Source: Nocardia abscessus (GTDB taxonomy: Bacteria; Actinomycetota; Actinomycetes; Mycobacteriales; Mycobacteriaceae). Taken from it: a DNA stretch of 64,000 nucleotides. Location: assembly GCF_015477775.1 (NCBI RefSeq), contig NZ_JADLQO010000012.1, positions 62,001 to 126,000 of the forward strand. The letters run 5' to 3'. The position numbers and the translations under genes are program-made. The notes under the pieces were generated by a model, which was given only the letters and a program-made list of their open reading frames with translations, was not told the origin of the DNA and made no database searches. Within the stretch, counting starts at the first letter, position 1. Every line of letters begins with the position of its first letter. This document shows, one piece after another, positions 1 to 7,831 of this stretch.

Positions 1-473
1 CTCATGATCGCCATCGCGGAACCGACCCGCTCGGCGGGTAATTCGTCCCGCATGATGCTGATGCCCAGCGGAATGGCCCCGACCGCCGCGCCTTGGAGGG
101 AGCGGCCCACGATCTCGGGCAGCAGGGTGGAGAACGACGCGCAGACCACCGAACCGGCCACCAGCAGAAGCAGATTCGCGAACAAGACGCGGCGCTTGCC
201 GAACATGTCGCCGAGCCGGCCACTGATCGGGGTCGCCACCGCACCCGCCAGCAGTGTGGCCGTGACGACCCAGGAGGCATTGGATGCCGAGGTGTGCAAC
301 AGGGCGGGCAGCGACGGAATGATCGGAATGACGAGCGTCTGCATCAGCGAGACGACGACACCGACCATGCCGAGCGTCGCGATGAGCAGTGCCGGCGCTG
401 GACCGCGCCGATCGCCGGAACCGGAGACGGTCGAGGACGCGTCGGCAGATACAGTCACATATGCACGGTACAT
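1..473 (-). CDS. MFS transporter, N-terminal part (runs off the window start)
   Basis: The minus strand is open from about 473 to the window edge. It encodes a hydrophilic N-terminus, then hydrophobic helices and the loop GRLGDMFGKRR, the MFS signature between helices 2 and 3. Proteins of this kind are proton-coupled drug or solute exporters (DHA2-like) in the cytoplasmic membrane. The gene is divergent to a MarR regulator, which suggests local repression. The start is uncertain. ATG at 473 lies inside an imperfect palindrome. GTG at 458 would suit a leaderless message, because a TTGTGC / 17 bp / TACCGT promoter-like pair sits just upstream. The C-terminal half is outside the window. Confidence 0.8.
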   Translation of the reverse strand, partial: MYRAYVTVSADASSTVSGSGDRRGPAPALLIATLGMVGVVVSLMQTLVIPIIPSLPALLHTSASNASWVVTATLLAGAVATPISGRLGDMFGKRRVLFANLLLLVAGSVVCASFSTLLPEIVGRSLQGAAVGAIPLGISIMRDELPAERVGSAMAIM

Positions 474-493
474 ATCATGTGTATGGTGCACAA
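459..493. promoter_or_regulatory. Imperfect 35-bp palindrome, candidate MarR operator
   Basis: Two 17-bp half-sites (459-475 and 477-493) around a central C match at 12 of 17 positions when one is reverse-complemented; each contains TGCAC..TACA-type sequence. The palindrome lies between the divergent MFS and MarR genes and covers the likely promoter of the transporter. That is the usual layout for a MarR repressor controlling itself and an exporter. Binding is inferred. Confidence 0.5.
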
Positions 494-529
494 TTTGATC
501 TCGGCGTGATGCGCGCGACATAGTGGGGC

Positions 530-1012
530 ATGTCCGATTTCGGCTCAGGCGACAGCGCAGCGCTGACCCGTCTCGCCTTCGAACTCTCGCTGCTGTCCAG
601 GCACTTCCCCGCCGCCCTGCTACGCCGTCCCGGCTTCCGGCTGGACCGCTCGGCATATCTGATCCTGACCAGGCTCGAACTTGACCACCCGCTGAGCCTG
701 CGCGAGCTGTCCGAAGCGTTCCGATTGGACATTTCCACGATCAACCGTCAGGTCGGGGCCATGCTCAAACAGGGATTGGTCGACCGGGTGCCCGACCCCG
801 ACGGCGGCATCGCCCGCAAGATCCGCGCCAGCGCCAAGGGATTGGACTTCCTGGCCGCAGACCGCGTGCAGAGCCGCCTGGGTATCGGCGCGGTGGTAGC
901 CGAATGGAGCGACGCCGACGTCGATCAGTTCAGCAGGCTCATCGCGCGCTTCAACCAGTCGGTCGAAGACCGAGAGGACAACCCATGGCCCCGCCCGCAG
1001 GGGCTGGAGTGA
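530..1012 (+). CDS. MarR family transcriptional regulator
   Basis: This 160-aa protein has MarR length and organisation: an N-terminal dimerisation helix, a winged helix at about residues 45-110 with a recognition segment around LRELSEAFRLDISTINRQV, and a C-terminal helix. The wing region (DGGIARKIRASAKG) is basic, as expected for DNA contact. The ATG start is preceded by a GTGGGG purine stretch. It is divergent to the MFS exporter and separated from it by a long imperfect palindrome, so it probably represses both genes and responds to a small lipophilic or aromatic ligand. The ligand cannot be read from the sequence. Confidence 0.85.
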   Translation: MSDFGSGDSAALTRLAFELSLLSRHFPAALLRRPGFRLDRSAYLILTRLELDHPLSLRELSEAFRLDISTINRQVGAMLKQGLVDRVPDPDGGIARKIRASAKGLDFLAADRVQSRLGIGAVVAEWSDADVDQFSRLIARFNQSVEDREDNPWPRPQGLE

Positions 1013-1027
1013 GGCCGGATCGAACGG

Positions 1028-1843
1028 TCACGCCGCGGCGTACACGCCGGGGGTGATGGCGTAGCAACGTCGAAACCACCGGGTGAGGTGGGCTTGGTCG
1101 GCGAAACCGGCGGCGGTGGCCGCTTCGGCGACCGGACGGCCCGCCGCGATCAGGCGCCTGGCCGCGCGCAAACGCAGTAGACGCTGGTAATCGCTCGGCG
1201 CGAGGCCGTAATTCGCCCGGAAGGCGCGGTACAGCGCGAACCGGCTCGCGCCGCTCGCCTCGACCAGGTCGTCCATGGAGAGCGGGTCGAGATAGCGGTC
1301 GTCGAGGACGGCGCGCACGCGACGTGCGACGGCCGCGTCCGGCCGGGCCGTCGAGCGAACCTGCGGCCGCCGTGCCCCCCGCTGCACCAGCGCCGCGACC
1401 GAAGCGGCCAGCGCTTCGTCGGCGGCGAGTTCGGTGGCCGGGCCGGTCAGGCTCGCGCAGAGGCGGCGTAGCGCCGAGGTGAGCACCGGATCGCGCAGCA
1501 CCGGGTCGGCGAACAGCGGCAGCCCGGTCGGACGGCCCGCCTGATCGGACAGCAGGTCGGTGACCAGCTCGGTGCCTATGTGCACGATCGAGTAGGTGAA
1601 GCCCTGCTCGGTTGTGCTGTGGCCGTTGTGCGGCTCGTCCGGGTTGAACGCCATCACCATGCCCGCCGCGCTGGTCCGCGCTGCACCGCGGCAATCGAAG
1701 CTCTGCGCGCCGAACTCGGTGAAGCCGAACGAGTAGGTCTCGTGGCTGTGCGAGTGATAGACGTGCCGCTCGAAGTGCGCGTGCATCAGTTCCACCGGGC
1801 GGTTCGGCATTCGCCGGTACCGCACCCACTCACCGTCGGCCAC
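1028..1843 (-). CDS. AraC family transcriptional regulator
   Basis: A cupin-type AraC ligand-binding domain (about residues 10-150, with HSHSHETYSFGFTEFGAQSF and NPDEPHNG) precedes a C-terminal double helix-turn-helix (about 180-270, with ASRFALYRAFRANYGLAPSDY and AAGFADQAHLTRWFRRCYAITPG split over two helices). GTG at 1843 is chosen because AraC-binding proteins of this type have about 10 residues before the first conserved Pro; an internal ATG at 1810 would cut into the domain. It is divergent to the EamA exporter with only 66 bp between the starts. Regulators of this subfamily often control the adjacent amino-acid or metabolite exporter. Confidence 0.85.
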   Translation of the reverse strand: MADGEWVRYRRMPNRPVELMHAHFERHVYHSHSHETYSFGFTEFGAQSFDCRGAARTSAAGMVMAFNPDEPHNGHSTTEQGFTYSIVHIGTELVTDLLSDQAGRPTGLPLFADPVLRDPVLTSALRRLCASLTGPATELAADEALAASVAALVQRGARRPQVRSTARPDAAVARRVRAVLDDRYLDPLSMDDLVEASGASRFALYRAFRANYGLAPSDYQRLLRLRAARRLIAAGRPVAEAATAAGFADQAHLTRWFRRCYAITPGVYAAA

Positions 1844-1909
1844 CGTCCCATTGTGCGCCGCGCACCAGCGTTCAATACCGCGGGGCGATGGCTCCGCAGG
1901 ATCGGATCC

Positions 1910-2836
1910 GTGCGTATCCGATTGTTGCTCGTTGTGGTCGTGGCGTTGTGGGGCAGCGCCTTCGCGTGCTCGAAACTCGCGATCCAGGAGATCCCGCACG
2001 AGGTGGCGGGATTCCTGCGCTTCTTCCTCGGCGCCGTCGTTCTGCTGGTCGCCCTGCGTATGCCCAGGATCGCGGTACGGGACTTCGGGCGTGTGGCGGC
2101 GCTCGGCCTGATCGGCGTCTTCGGCTACAACTTCCTTTTCTTTTTCGGACTGGCCATGGCGCCCGCCGCGGACGGCAGTGTGATCGTGCCGATGGCCGCG
2201 CCGGTCATCACCGTCGCCGTCACGGCCGTGCTGACGCGCACCCGGCTGCCGCTGGCGCGCGCCGTCGGGATCGCCGTGGCGGTCTGCGGCGGCGCCGTCT
2301 TCTTTCTCGGTATTCCGTCCGGCGGCGCTCACCGGCTGCTCGGTGACCTCCTCTTCCTCGCCGCGGCCGCGTGCTGGGCGTGCTACACCATGTTCGGCGC
2401 TCCGGTCCTGGCCCGCCTCGCGGCCCCGGCCGTCACCGTATATGCCACGGCCACCGGCGCTTTGGCACTGGGCGTGGTCGCGCTGCCGCACCTGTCCGGC
2501 GTGGCGTGGTCCGAGCTCGGCCCCGGGTTCTGGCTCAACCAGGCATATCTCGGCGTCCTGCCGACCGCGCTCGCGTACGTCCTCTACTATCGCGCGGTCG
2601 GCGAGGTCGGCCCGGCGACCGCCGCCTCCGCCATGTTCCTGGTTCCCGCCTTCGGCCTCGCCTGCGCGTGGGTGCTGCTCGGCGAATCCATCGCGCCGGT
2701 CCAAGCGCTCGGCGCCGCACTGATGTTCGCCGGAGCATGGCTCAACACCCGCGACGGCAAGCCGCGTGCGGCCGTCGTGCCGACGATCGAACCGGATGCC
2801 GACAATTTGCCCCTCTCGCCGGGAGCGCGGCGCTAG
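1910..2836 (+). CDS. EamA/DMT superfamily exporter
   Basis: The 308-aa protein has ten predicted membrane helices arranged as two EamA repeats (about residues 5-135 and 145-285). Typical elements are ALWGSAFACSKLAIQEIP in helix 1 and the closing motif P.FGLACAWVLLGESIAPVQALGAAL split between helices. Proteins of this family export amino acids, purines or drugs across the inner membrane. GTG at 1910 starts directly before the first hydrophobic helix. It is divergent to an AraC regulator, which probably controls it. The C-terminal tail of about 30 residues is polar and poorly conserved. Confidence 0.88.
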   Translation: MRIRLLLVVVVALWGSAFACSKLAIQEIPHEVAGFLRFFLGAVVLLVALRMPRIAVRDFGRVAALGLIGVFGYNFLFFFGLAMAPAADGSVIVPMAAPVITVAVTAVLTRTRLPLARAVGIAVAVCGGAVFFLGIPSGGAHRLLGDLLFLAAAACWACYTMFGAPVLARLAAPAVTVYATATGALALGVVALPHLSGVAWSELGPGFWLNQAYLGVLPTALAYVLYYRAVGEVGPATAASAMFLVPAFGLACAWVLLGESIAPVQALGAALMFAGAWLNTRDGKPRAAVVPTIEPDADNLPLSPGARR

Positions 2837-2845
2837 GCTCCGCCC

Positions 2846-3160
2846 ATGCGAGAGGTACATCGACCGAAGGGAACCGCGTGGTGGGACAACTACCTGGTCG
2901 CACTGGTCGGTCTACTTCTGGCCGGCGGACTGGCCTTCGCCGCCGTCACCGCGGCTCAGGCGGGCGCGTATCCACTGGCGATTGCCCTGGGAGTGCTGGC
3001 CATTCCCTTCGCCCTCCCCACGGTCGTGCAGATCGTGAGCGAACTCGTCGTCTACCTGACCCTGATCGGGCTCGTTCTGCTCCTGCCCGCGCTGCTCGTC
3101 AGCCCGGGATTGCGCAGGTGGGGGAAGAAACAGTGGCAGAGCCTGACGCAGTTCGGCTAG
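2846..3160 (+). CDS. Small two-to-three-helix membrane protein
   Basis: This 104-aa protein has a charged start, two closely spaced hydrophobic segments (about 18-60) and a third (about 66-88), then the basic tail RRWGKKQW. It begins nine bases after the EamA exporter stop and may be cotranscribed. No family is recognised. The stop TAG overlaps the stop of the convergent gene in the tetranucleotide CTAG. Confidence 0.6.
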   Translation: MREVHRPKGTAWWDNYLVALVGLLLAGGLAFAAVTAAQAGAYPLAIALGVLAIPFALPTVVQIVSELVVYLTLIGLVLLLPALLVSPGLRRWGKKQWQSLTQFG

Positions 3161-3378
3161 CCGCCGCAGACCTGCCGGTGCGCATTACGCAATGCGACCG
3201 CGAGCGGCTCCTGCGACAGGCCGTAGGGGTCGATGCTGTTGCGCACCACCCAGATGGCTCCGCCCACCACCAGGCACAGCGGAGTCGGTGGCTGCGACGG
3301 CGGATTCGCCTGGGCGATCGCCGTTCCCCCGGCCATGAACGAACCGGCGATCACCAACGCCGCGAGCATTTTTCGCAT
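3157..3378 (-). CDS. Small secreted protein
   Basis: This 73-aa protein has a clear Sec signal peptide (MRKMLAALVIAGSFMAGG, predicted cleavage after AIAQA near residue 24). The short mature region is Pro-rich and has two cysteines that could form a disulfide. ATG at 3378 is preceded by AAAGGAC at good spacing, so the longer upstream start is rejected. No family is recognised. Similar tiny exported proteins are common in Nocardiaceae. Confidence 0.65.
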   Translation of the reverse strand: MRKMLAALVIAGSFMAGGTAIAQANPPSQPPTPLCLVVGGAIWVVRNSIDPYGLSQEPLAVALRNAHRQVCGG

Positions 3379-3561
3379 CGTGGAGTCCTTTCGTCGCCGC
3401 ACAGCGTACGCCGGATCCCCCCTACCGAACCGAGGAATCCGGAGTCTCGGACGAAACCGGTGTGCGGGTCAGCGCTCCGTGCCGGGTGCCGCCCGTTGAT
3501 GCCCGCAGACGGCTCGGCGATCTCGAACCGAAGGTGGTATCGACAGAAAGAAGGTTGCGAC

Positions 3562-4626
3562 GTGAGCAGTGACGCGCCCACCGCCGAGCAATTCGCCGAT
3601 CGCGTGGTGGCATCGGCCCTCTGCGCCATCGACATGCTCGCGATCCATCTGGGCGATCGGATGGGCTGGTATCGAGCACTGGCCGAGCACGGTCCCGCCG
3701 ACGCCGCCGAACTGACCGGCCACGGGGGCGGCGACGAACGCTATGCCCGGGAATGGCTGGAGCAACAGGCCGCCGCCGGGATCCTCGCCGTCACCCCGGA
3801 CCGCCGGTTCGAGCTGCCCGAGGGCGCCGCGGAGGTGCTCACCGACGCCACCAGCCTGAACTATCTGGCTCCGTTGGCGCGCATGCTGGCCGCCGCGGCG
3901 GTGCAGTCACCGGCACTGCTGCGGGCCTATCGGGACGGTGGCGGCGTCGGTTGGTCGGAGTTCGGCACGGACATGCGCGAAGCGCAGTCCGACATGAACC
4001 GGCCGTGGTTCGAGCAACGGCTCGCCGCCGCGCTGGCAGAGGCCCCGGACATCGCCGCGGCACTGTCGGAGCCGGGCGCGCGGGCCGCCGACGTCGGTTT
4101 CGGCGGCGGCTGGTCCAGCATCGCGCTGGCCAGGGCCTTCCCGGACCTGAGCGTCGACGGCTACGACATCGACGACCCGTCGGTGGCCATGGCGAACCAC
4201 CACGCCGCGCAGGCCGGTCTGTCGGATCGGGTGCGGTTCCACCGCGCCGATGCCGCGTCCGCCTTGGGCGAGCGGACCTACGACGCGATCTTCGCCTTCG
4301 AATGCCTGCACGACATGCCCTATCCGGTCCAGGTACTGGCCGCCATGCGCCGGGCGCTGCGTCCCGGCGGCGCGGTGGTCGTCATGGACGAGGCGGTGGC
4401 GCCCGAGTTCCGGGCGCCCGCCGACGACCTCGACCGGCTGATGTACGGGTTCAGCCTGCTGATCTGCCTGCCCGACGGACGCGCCCATCCCGGCTCGGCC
4501 GCCACCGGCACCGTCATGCGCCACGACACCCTGCGCCGTTACGCCCACGAAGCGGGCTTCGCCGGCGCGGAGGTGCTTCCGATCGCGGACTTCGGCTTCT
4601 GGCGCTTCTATCGCCTGATCCCCTGA
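3562..4626 (+). CDS. Class I SAM-dependent methyltransferase with N-terminal winged helix
   Basis: This 354-aa protein has an N-terminal winged-helix-like dimerisation region (about 10-95, with ERYAREWLEQQAAAGIL). A Rossmann methyltransferase fold follows (about 170-330): the glycine motif I is ADVGFGGGWSSIALA, an acidic residue closes strand 2 (GYDIDDPS), and motif IV is AIFAFECLHDMPYP. The build resembles small-molecule O/C-methyltransferases. GTG at 3562 follows AGAAAGAAGG. It is convergent to the FMN reductase and its substrate is unknown. Confidence 0.82.
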   Translation: MSSDAPTAEQFADRVVASALCAIDMLAIHLGDRMGWYRALAEHGPADAAELTGHGGGDERYAREWLEQQAAAGILAVTPDRRFELPEGAAEVLTDATSLNYLAPLARMLAAAAVQSPALLRAYRDGGGVGWSEFGTDMREAQSDMNRPWFEQRLAAALAEAPDIAAALSEPGARAADVGFGGGWSSIALARAFPDLSVDGYDIDDPSVAMANHHAAQAGLSDRVRFHRADAASALGERTYDAIFAFECLHDMPYPVQVLAAMRRALRPGGAVVVMDEAVAPEFRAPADDLDRLMYGFSLLICLPDGRAHPGSAATGTVMRHDTLRRYAHEAGFAGAEVLPIADFGFWRFYRLIP

Positions 4627-4660
4627 GCGCGCCCCGTCGACGAGCCGAACCTCGCAAGCG

Positions 4661-5245
4661 TCACGCGGTATAGGGATGTTCGGCGCGGGCCGACCGCAGC
4701 GCCCTGCCCCACCAGAACAGCTGGCCGAGCAGTTGATCGGCGGCCGCGACCGGCATTTCCGGGTCCGTCGGCTGTCCAGCGGCATCGAATCGCCTCCCGG
4801 CATCGTGGAAGCTCACCGTGTCGCGCACGGTGACCGCGTGCAGTTCGGCGAAGACGTGCCTGAGGTGCTCCACGGCACGCAAGCCGCCGGAGATGCCGCC
4901 GTAGGAGACGAATCCCACCGGCTTGGCCCGCCATTCGGTGTAATGCCAGTCGATGGCGTTCTTGACCGACGCCGGATAGCTGTGGTTGTACTCGGGTGTC
5001 ACGACGACGAAAGCGTCCGCCGCGGCCAGTCTGGGGCCGACCGCTGCCAGCGCCCGCGCCGCCTCGGGTTCGGGACTGTGGGAAAGATGTTCCGGCAGAG
5101 AAGTTTCGGCCAGATCGATGACGTCCACGATGACGTCATCGCGCCGGTCGGCGTGTTCGACGAACCATTTCGCGACGGTCGGGCCGAAGCGGCCCGCACG
5201 AGTGCTGCCGATGATGACGGCGAGCTGGATCGGATTGTCAGGCAT
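4661..5245 (-). CDS. NADPH-dependent FMN reductase family protein
   Basis: This 194-aa flavodoxin-fold protein has the phosphate-binding loop IIGSTRAGRFGP after the first strand and the family motif VTPEYNHSYPASVKNAIDW, which contacts the FMN isoalloxazine ring. A glycine-rich turn SYGGISGGLRA follows. These features identify the NADPH-dependent FMN/quinone reductase family (ArsH/ChrR/SsuE-like). Such enzymes are cytosolic homodimers or tetramers that reduce FMN, quinones or azo dyes. The length fits the family. ATG at 5245 follows GGGAA. No adjacent partner oxygenase is seen, so the physiological acceptor is open. Confidence 0.88.
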   Translation of the reverse strand: MPDNPIQLAVIIGSTRAGRFGPTVAKWFVEHADRRDDVIVDVIDLAETSLPEHLSHSPEPEAARALAAVGPRLAAADAFVVVTPEYNHSYPASVKNAIDWHYTEWRAKPVGFVSYGGISGGLRAVEHLRHVFAELHAVTVRDTVSFHDAGRRFDAAGQPTDPEMPVAAADQLLGQLFWWGRALRSARAEHPYTA

Positions 5246-5328
5246 GGCACATTCCCTTCGATGCGTATCGATATGGGAACAGCCTCGAGCCTGAACAAAG
5301 GTTCAGGTCAAGTCGGCGCGATCGCCGG

Positions 5329-5700
5329 TCAGACCTCCAGTTCCTCCTCGATGCCCTTCAGACGATGCCGGGCCATCGCCAGGTTCGCCCGGCCCCGGTC
5401 CAGCGCCAGGTAGAGGAACAGGCCCTTGGACTTGCGGCCGGTCATCGGCCGGATGATGTGGTACTGGCCGGACAGCGTGATGAGGATGTCCTCGATGTCC
5501 TCCTTGAGACCGAGCTGGTCCATGGTGCGCATCTTGGCGCGCACCACCTCGGTGTTGCCCGCACCCGCGACCTGGAGATCCAGGGACTTGGAACTGCCGA
5601 GCATGCCCAGCGCCATGCCGCTGTTGTAGTCGACCACGGCGGCGCCGATCGCGCCGTCGATCACCATCATGTCTTTGAGTGCCAGATCCATATTGGACAT
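5329..5700 (-). CDS. Roadblock/LC7 domain protein
   Basis: The 123-aa protein is a single Roadblock/LC7 fold: a central beta sheet (GAIGAAVVDYNSGMAL, EDILITLSGQYHIIRP, GLFLYLALDRG) flanked by helices. Actinobacterial LC7 proteins resemble MglB and CvnB, which form dimers acting on small Ras-like GTPases. It is the last gene of a four-gene minus-strand operon and lies 11 bp downstream of another LC7 protein. No GTPase is encoded in the operon, which is unusual. Confidence 0.82.
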   Translation of the reverse strand: MSNMDLALKDMMVIDGAIGAAVVDYNSGMALGMLGSSKSLDLQVAGAGNTEVVRAKMRTMDQLGLKEDIEDILITLSGQYHIIRPMTGRKSKGLFLYLALDRGRANLAMARHRLKGIEEELEV

Positions 5701-5711
5701 ATCTGTTCCTT

Positions 5712-6188
5712 TCAGTGGGTTTTCGTTGCCTGTTCGCTTCCCGCGTCGGTCGCTACCGGCGTCAGCAAGTCGGCGATCGCACGGGCCGTCGGGCGGGATT
5801 CCAGATGCAGCCTGCCGATGTTCACCTCGGGGGCGGCCAAGACGGTCAGCGAGGTCCAGCCCGCCGCGTAGATCACCACGTGCCCGCCGGTGCCGTGCAC
5901 CACGACCTCGCTGAACCCGCCGCCGTGCGCGGTGCCGGCCAGCCGGTGCGACAGCGACAGCTGCGAGGCGGCCATCGCGGCCATCCCGTTGGGCTCGATC
6001 TGCGGAGGCAGATCGTGGGCGACCAGCAGCCCGTCGTTGGACGCCACCAGCGCGCCGGTCAGCCGCGGGACCCGATCACGCAGTGCCTTCAGTTCCGTGA
6101 GCACCGCCGCGTTCGGTTCGGGTCCGGACATCGCCACCTTGGTCAACCTTCCCATCAAATCGCCGAGCAGTTTCTTCCGCGCGGTCAC
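5712..6188 (-). CDS. Roadblock/LC7 domain protein
   Basis: This 158-aa protein has an N-terminal basic helix (about 1-25) and an LC7 domain (about 35-145) with VPRLTGALVASNDGLLVAHD, the MAASQLSLSHRLAG helix and GGHVVIYAAGWTSLTVLA. GTG at 6188 is chosen because GGAGGA precedes it at ideal spacing; it overlaps the stop of the upstream gene by 4 bp, so translation is probably coupled. The sequence is MglB/CvnB-like. Partners inside the operon are the likely targets for hetero-oligomer formation. Confidence 0.82.
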   Translation of the reverse strand: MTARKKLLGDLMGRLTKVAMSGPEPNAAVLTELKALRDRVPRLTGALVASNDGLLVAHDLPPQIEPNGMAAMAASQLSLSHRLAGTAHGGGFSEVVVHGTGGHVVIYAAGWTSLTVLAAPEVNIGRLHLESRPTARAIADLLTPVATDAGSEQATKTH

Positions 6189-7015
6189 GCGAGCTCCTCC
6201 AAAGCCGCTTGCAGGCGGACGAGCAGGTCGCGGTCCGGCGGCTCCGAACGATCGGCGACGGGGACCGGCGCCGAGTGCCGCCCCCGGCGTCGCGGAAGCC
6301 GTCCCGGCTCGGCGGGAGCGCGGGCGATCGCTACGGGCTCGGCGGTCGCCGGCGCGAGCACCGCGGGCTCGACCGCCATGGGAGCCGACGTCGCGCCGGG
6401 CGGCTCGATCAGTCCCGCGGCAGTCAGATCCCGCACCGCGACCAGACATCCATAGGTGGTGCGGCCGAGCTCACGACCGATCCCCGCGACGCTGCGCTGG
6501 GCGTCGGCGGCGGCCAGCACCTCGGCCTGACCCCCGGTGAGCATCACGCGCCGTCGCCGCACCCGCCGGACCGGGATGACCGGGACGCGATCGACCAGTT
6601 CCGCGGGCCACGGCCCGGACTCCGGATCGCCGCGCCGCGCGCACTCCTGTACCAGCGCCCGGGGCGTGATGTGGCAGACGGGAGCGAGCCAGTGCGGTGG
6701 CGCGGGCCGGAATTCCGGAACGGCCGGCGTGGCCAGCAAGAAGTAGGCGGCATCGAAAACCGACAGCATCGCGAGCGTTTCCAGCCGTGGCCGCCCCAGC
6801 ACACGACCGGGATCACCCGACCCGGCGCGCCTCCAGTCCTCGGCGGTCGCCACCCCCGCCTCGACGACCAGCCGGTCCAGCCCGGTGGTACGCCTACAGT
6901 CGGCGGAAACGATCGCGCCTTCGGCGAGATGAAACGCACCGTCGCCCGCGTGCAGCACCCCCGTTCGTCCTTCCTGCTCCAGCCGCCGCAATTCGACCGC
7001 GAGTTCAGGGCTCAT
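6185..7015 (-). CDS. DUF4388-like (PATAN) protein with C-terminal winged helix
   Basis: This 276-aa protein begins with a DUF4388/PATAN-like segment (about 1-75: RTGVLHAGDGAFHLAEGAIV, a short beta-rich sensory module). A middle part of unclear fold follows, then a winged-helix-like stretch (about 160-215: GQAEVLAAADAQRSVAGIG, ending DLTAAGLIEPP) and a Pro/Ala/Arg-rich tail. The start at 7015 follows GAGGACGGCG and overlaps the upstream LC7 gene by 11 bp. The combination of DUF4388 with LC7 proteins is known from regulatory modules of other bacteria. Whether the winged helix binds DNA or only proteins is not known. Confidence 0.65.
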   Translation of the reverse strand: MSPELAVELRRLEQEGRTGVLHAGDGAFHLAEGAIVSADCRRTTGLDRLVVEAGVATAEDWRRAGSGDPGRVLGRPRLETLAMLSVFDAAYFLLATPAVPEFRPAPPHWLAPVCHITPRALVQECARRGDPESGPWPAELVDRVPVIPVRRVRRRRVMLTGGQAEVLAAADAQRSVAGIGRELGRTTYGCLVAVRDLTAAGLIEPPGATSAPMAVEPAVLAPATAEPVAIARAPAEPGRLPRRRGRHSAPVPVADRSEPPDRDLLVRLQAALEELA

Positions 7016-7391
7016 CGCCGTCCTCGGCCATTTCATCGAGAATTCCGCGGAGCTGGTATCGCGCCATCGCCAGATTCCCGGTGTCCTCGTCGAACAGAAC
7101 GTGCACGAAAAGCCGTCCGTCGAAGTCGCCGTTCACCAGGTTCAGCAGGTGATATCCGCGGGTACCGCAGACGATGATCTCGGTGACGTCGTCGCCGTCG
7201 GTGGACAACGCCGGACAGGCGAGCACCGCGCGCACCACATCCGTTGTGGCCGCGGCGTCTTCGTGCTCGTCCACGAGGTCGTGCCTGCCGTCTGCGGCGA
7301 TCGCCAGACCGCTCGCACCGTCCACCAGCGTCACACTGCGCGCACCCGGAATATCCATGATGCGTTTCAGAGAGCCGTCGATACCGATCAC
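7005..7391 (-). CDS. Roadblock/LC7 domain protein, first gene of operon
   Basis: This 128-aa LC7 protein shows the motifs GARSVTLVDGASGLAIAADG, DVTEIIVCGTRGYHLLNLV and GRLFVHVLFDEDTGNLAMAR. It opens the operon LC7 / DUF4388-like / LC7 / LC7. The promoter should lie in the upstream AT-rich region, which contains tandem GGTATTCAATACC palindromes about 130 bp away. Its sequence differs from the other two LC7 proteins, so the operon could form mixed dimers. Confidence 0.8.
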   Translation of the reverse strand: MIGIDGSLKRIMDIPGARSVTLVDGASGLAIAADGRHDLVDEHEDAAATTDVVRAVLACPALSTDGDDVTEIIVCGTRGYHLLNLVNGDFDGRLFVHVLFDEDTGNLAMARYQLRGILDEMAEDGDEP

Positions 7392-7831
7392 GCGCCACCA
7401 CTTGTCATGTGAGGGGTTTACGGGTTCCAGACGCTACACACGGGCGCGGCGGGCTGTACAGCAAATCGGGGAGAAATTTCCGGTAAAAATTATTTTCCCT
7501 GGCAGCGCGGAATAATACCCTTCGGTATTCAATACCTTTTGGTATTCAATACCCGTCGGTTTTCCATGGTGACATACCGGATCCGGCCACAATAAGTCCT
7601 CGATACGGCCACCCGACTGCTTCCGTGCCACTTACACGACACGACTGCGACTATTCACGCACGGCCATGCGCCGCCGGAACCACACGGGCACACGCAGTT
7701 TCCCGATGTGGCGCCGCGACCCGGCACGCGGGCCCTGCTCGCCCAACAGCCACCTCGTAGCAATTACAAGATCGGCGACATGCCGATGCGGGCGGACGCG
7801 GACTCGGCCGCGCCGCCGGATGCCGGACGGG
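7392..7831. other. Intergenic region, AT-rich core, no convincing gene
   Basis: These 440 bases hold no ORF with coding character on either strand. The stretch 7470-7565 is strikingly AT-rich for this genome (runs such as GGTAAAAATTATTTTCCC) and contains the palindrome array at 7514-7560. It probably holds the promoter and operators of the LC7 operon. AT-rich promoter DNA of this kind is a typical target of the Lsr2 silencer in mycolic actinobacteria. Confidence 0.5.
7514..7560. repeat. Tandem GGTATTCAATACC palindromes, candidate operator array
   Basis: Two perfect copies of the 13-bp palindrome GGTATTCAATACC lie at 7524-7536 and 7541-7553, 17 bp apart centre to centre. A further half-site AATACC (7514-7519) and a degenerate GGTTTT (7558-7563) keep the same phase. 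This regular arrangement is characteristic of cooperative repressor or activator binding. The only nearby gene reading away is the LC7 operon, starting at 7391. Confidence 0.6.

Noticed and set aside
1028..2860. 610-aa minus-strand frame covering the AraC gene and the EamA gene
   Set aside because: Only the lower-coordinate part is AraC. The rest is an antisense shadow of the EamA exporter with low-complexity Arg/Gly content.
2371..3561. N-terminal extension of the methyltransferase frame through the upstream genes
   Set aside because: It overlaps real genes in another frame and is arginine-rich. The GTG at 3562 has a good ribosome site and begins the domain.
7434..7631. 65-aa minus-strand ORF across the palindrome array
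   Set aside because: The codons run over palindromic operator DNA and no family pattern is present.
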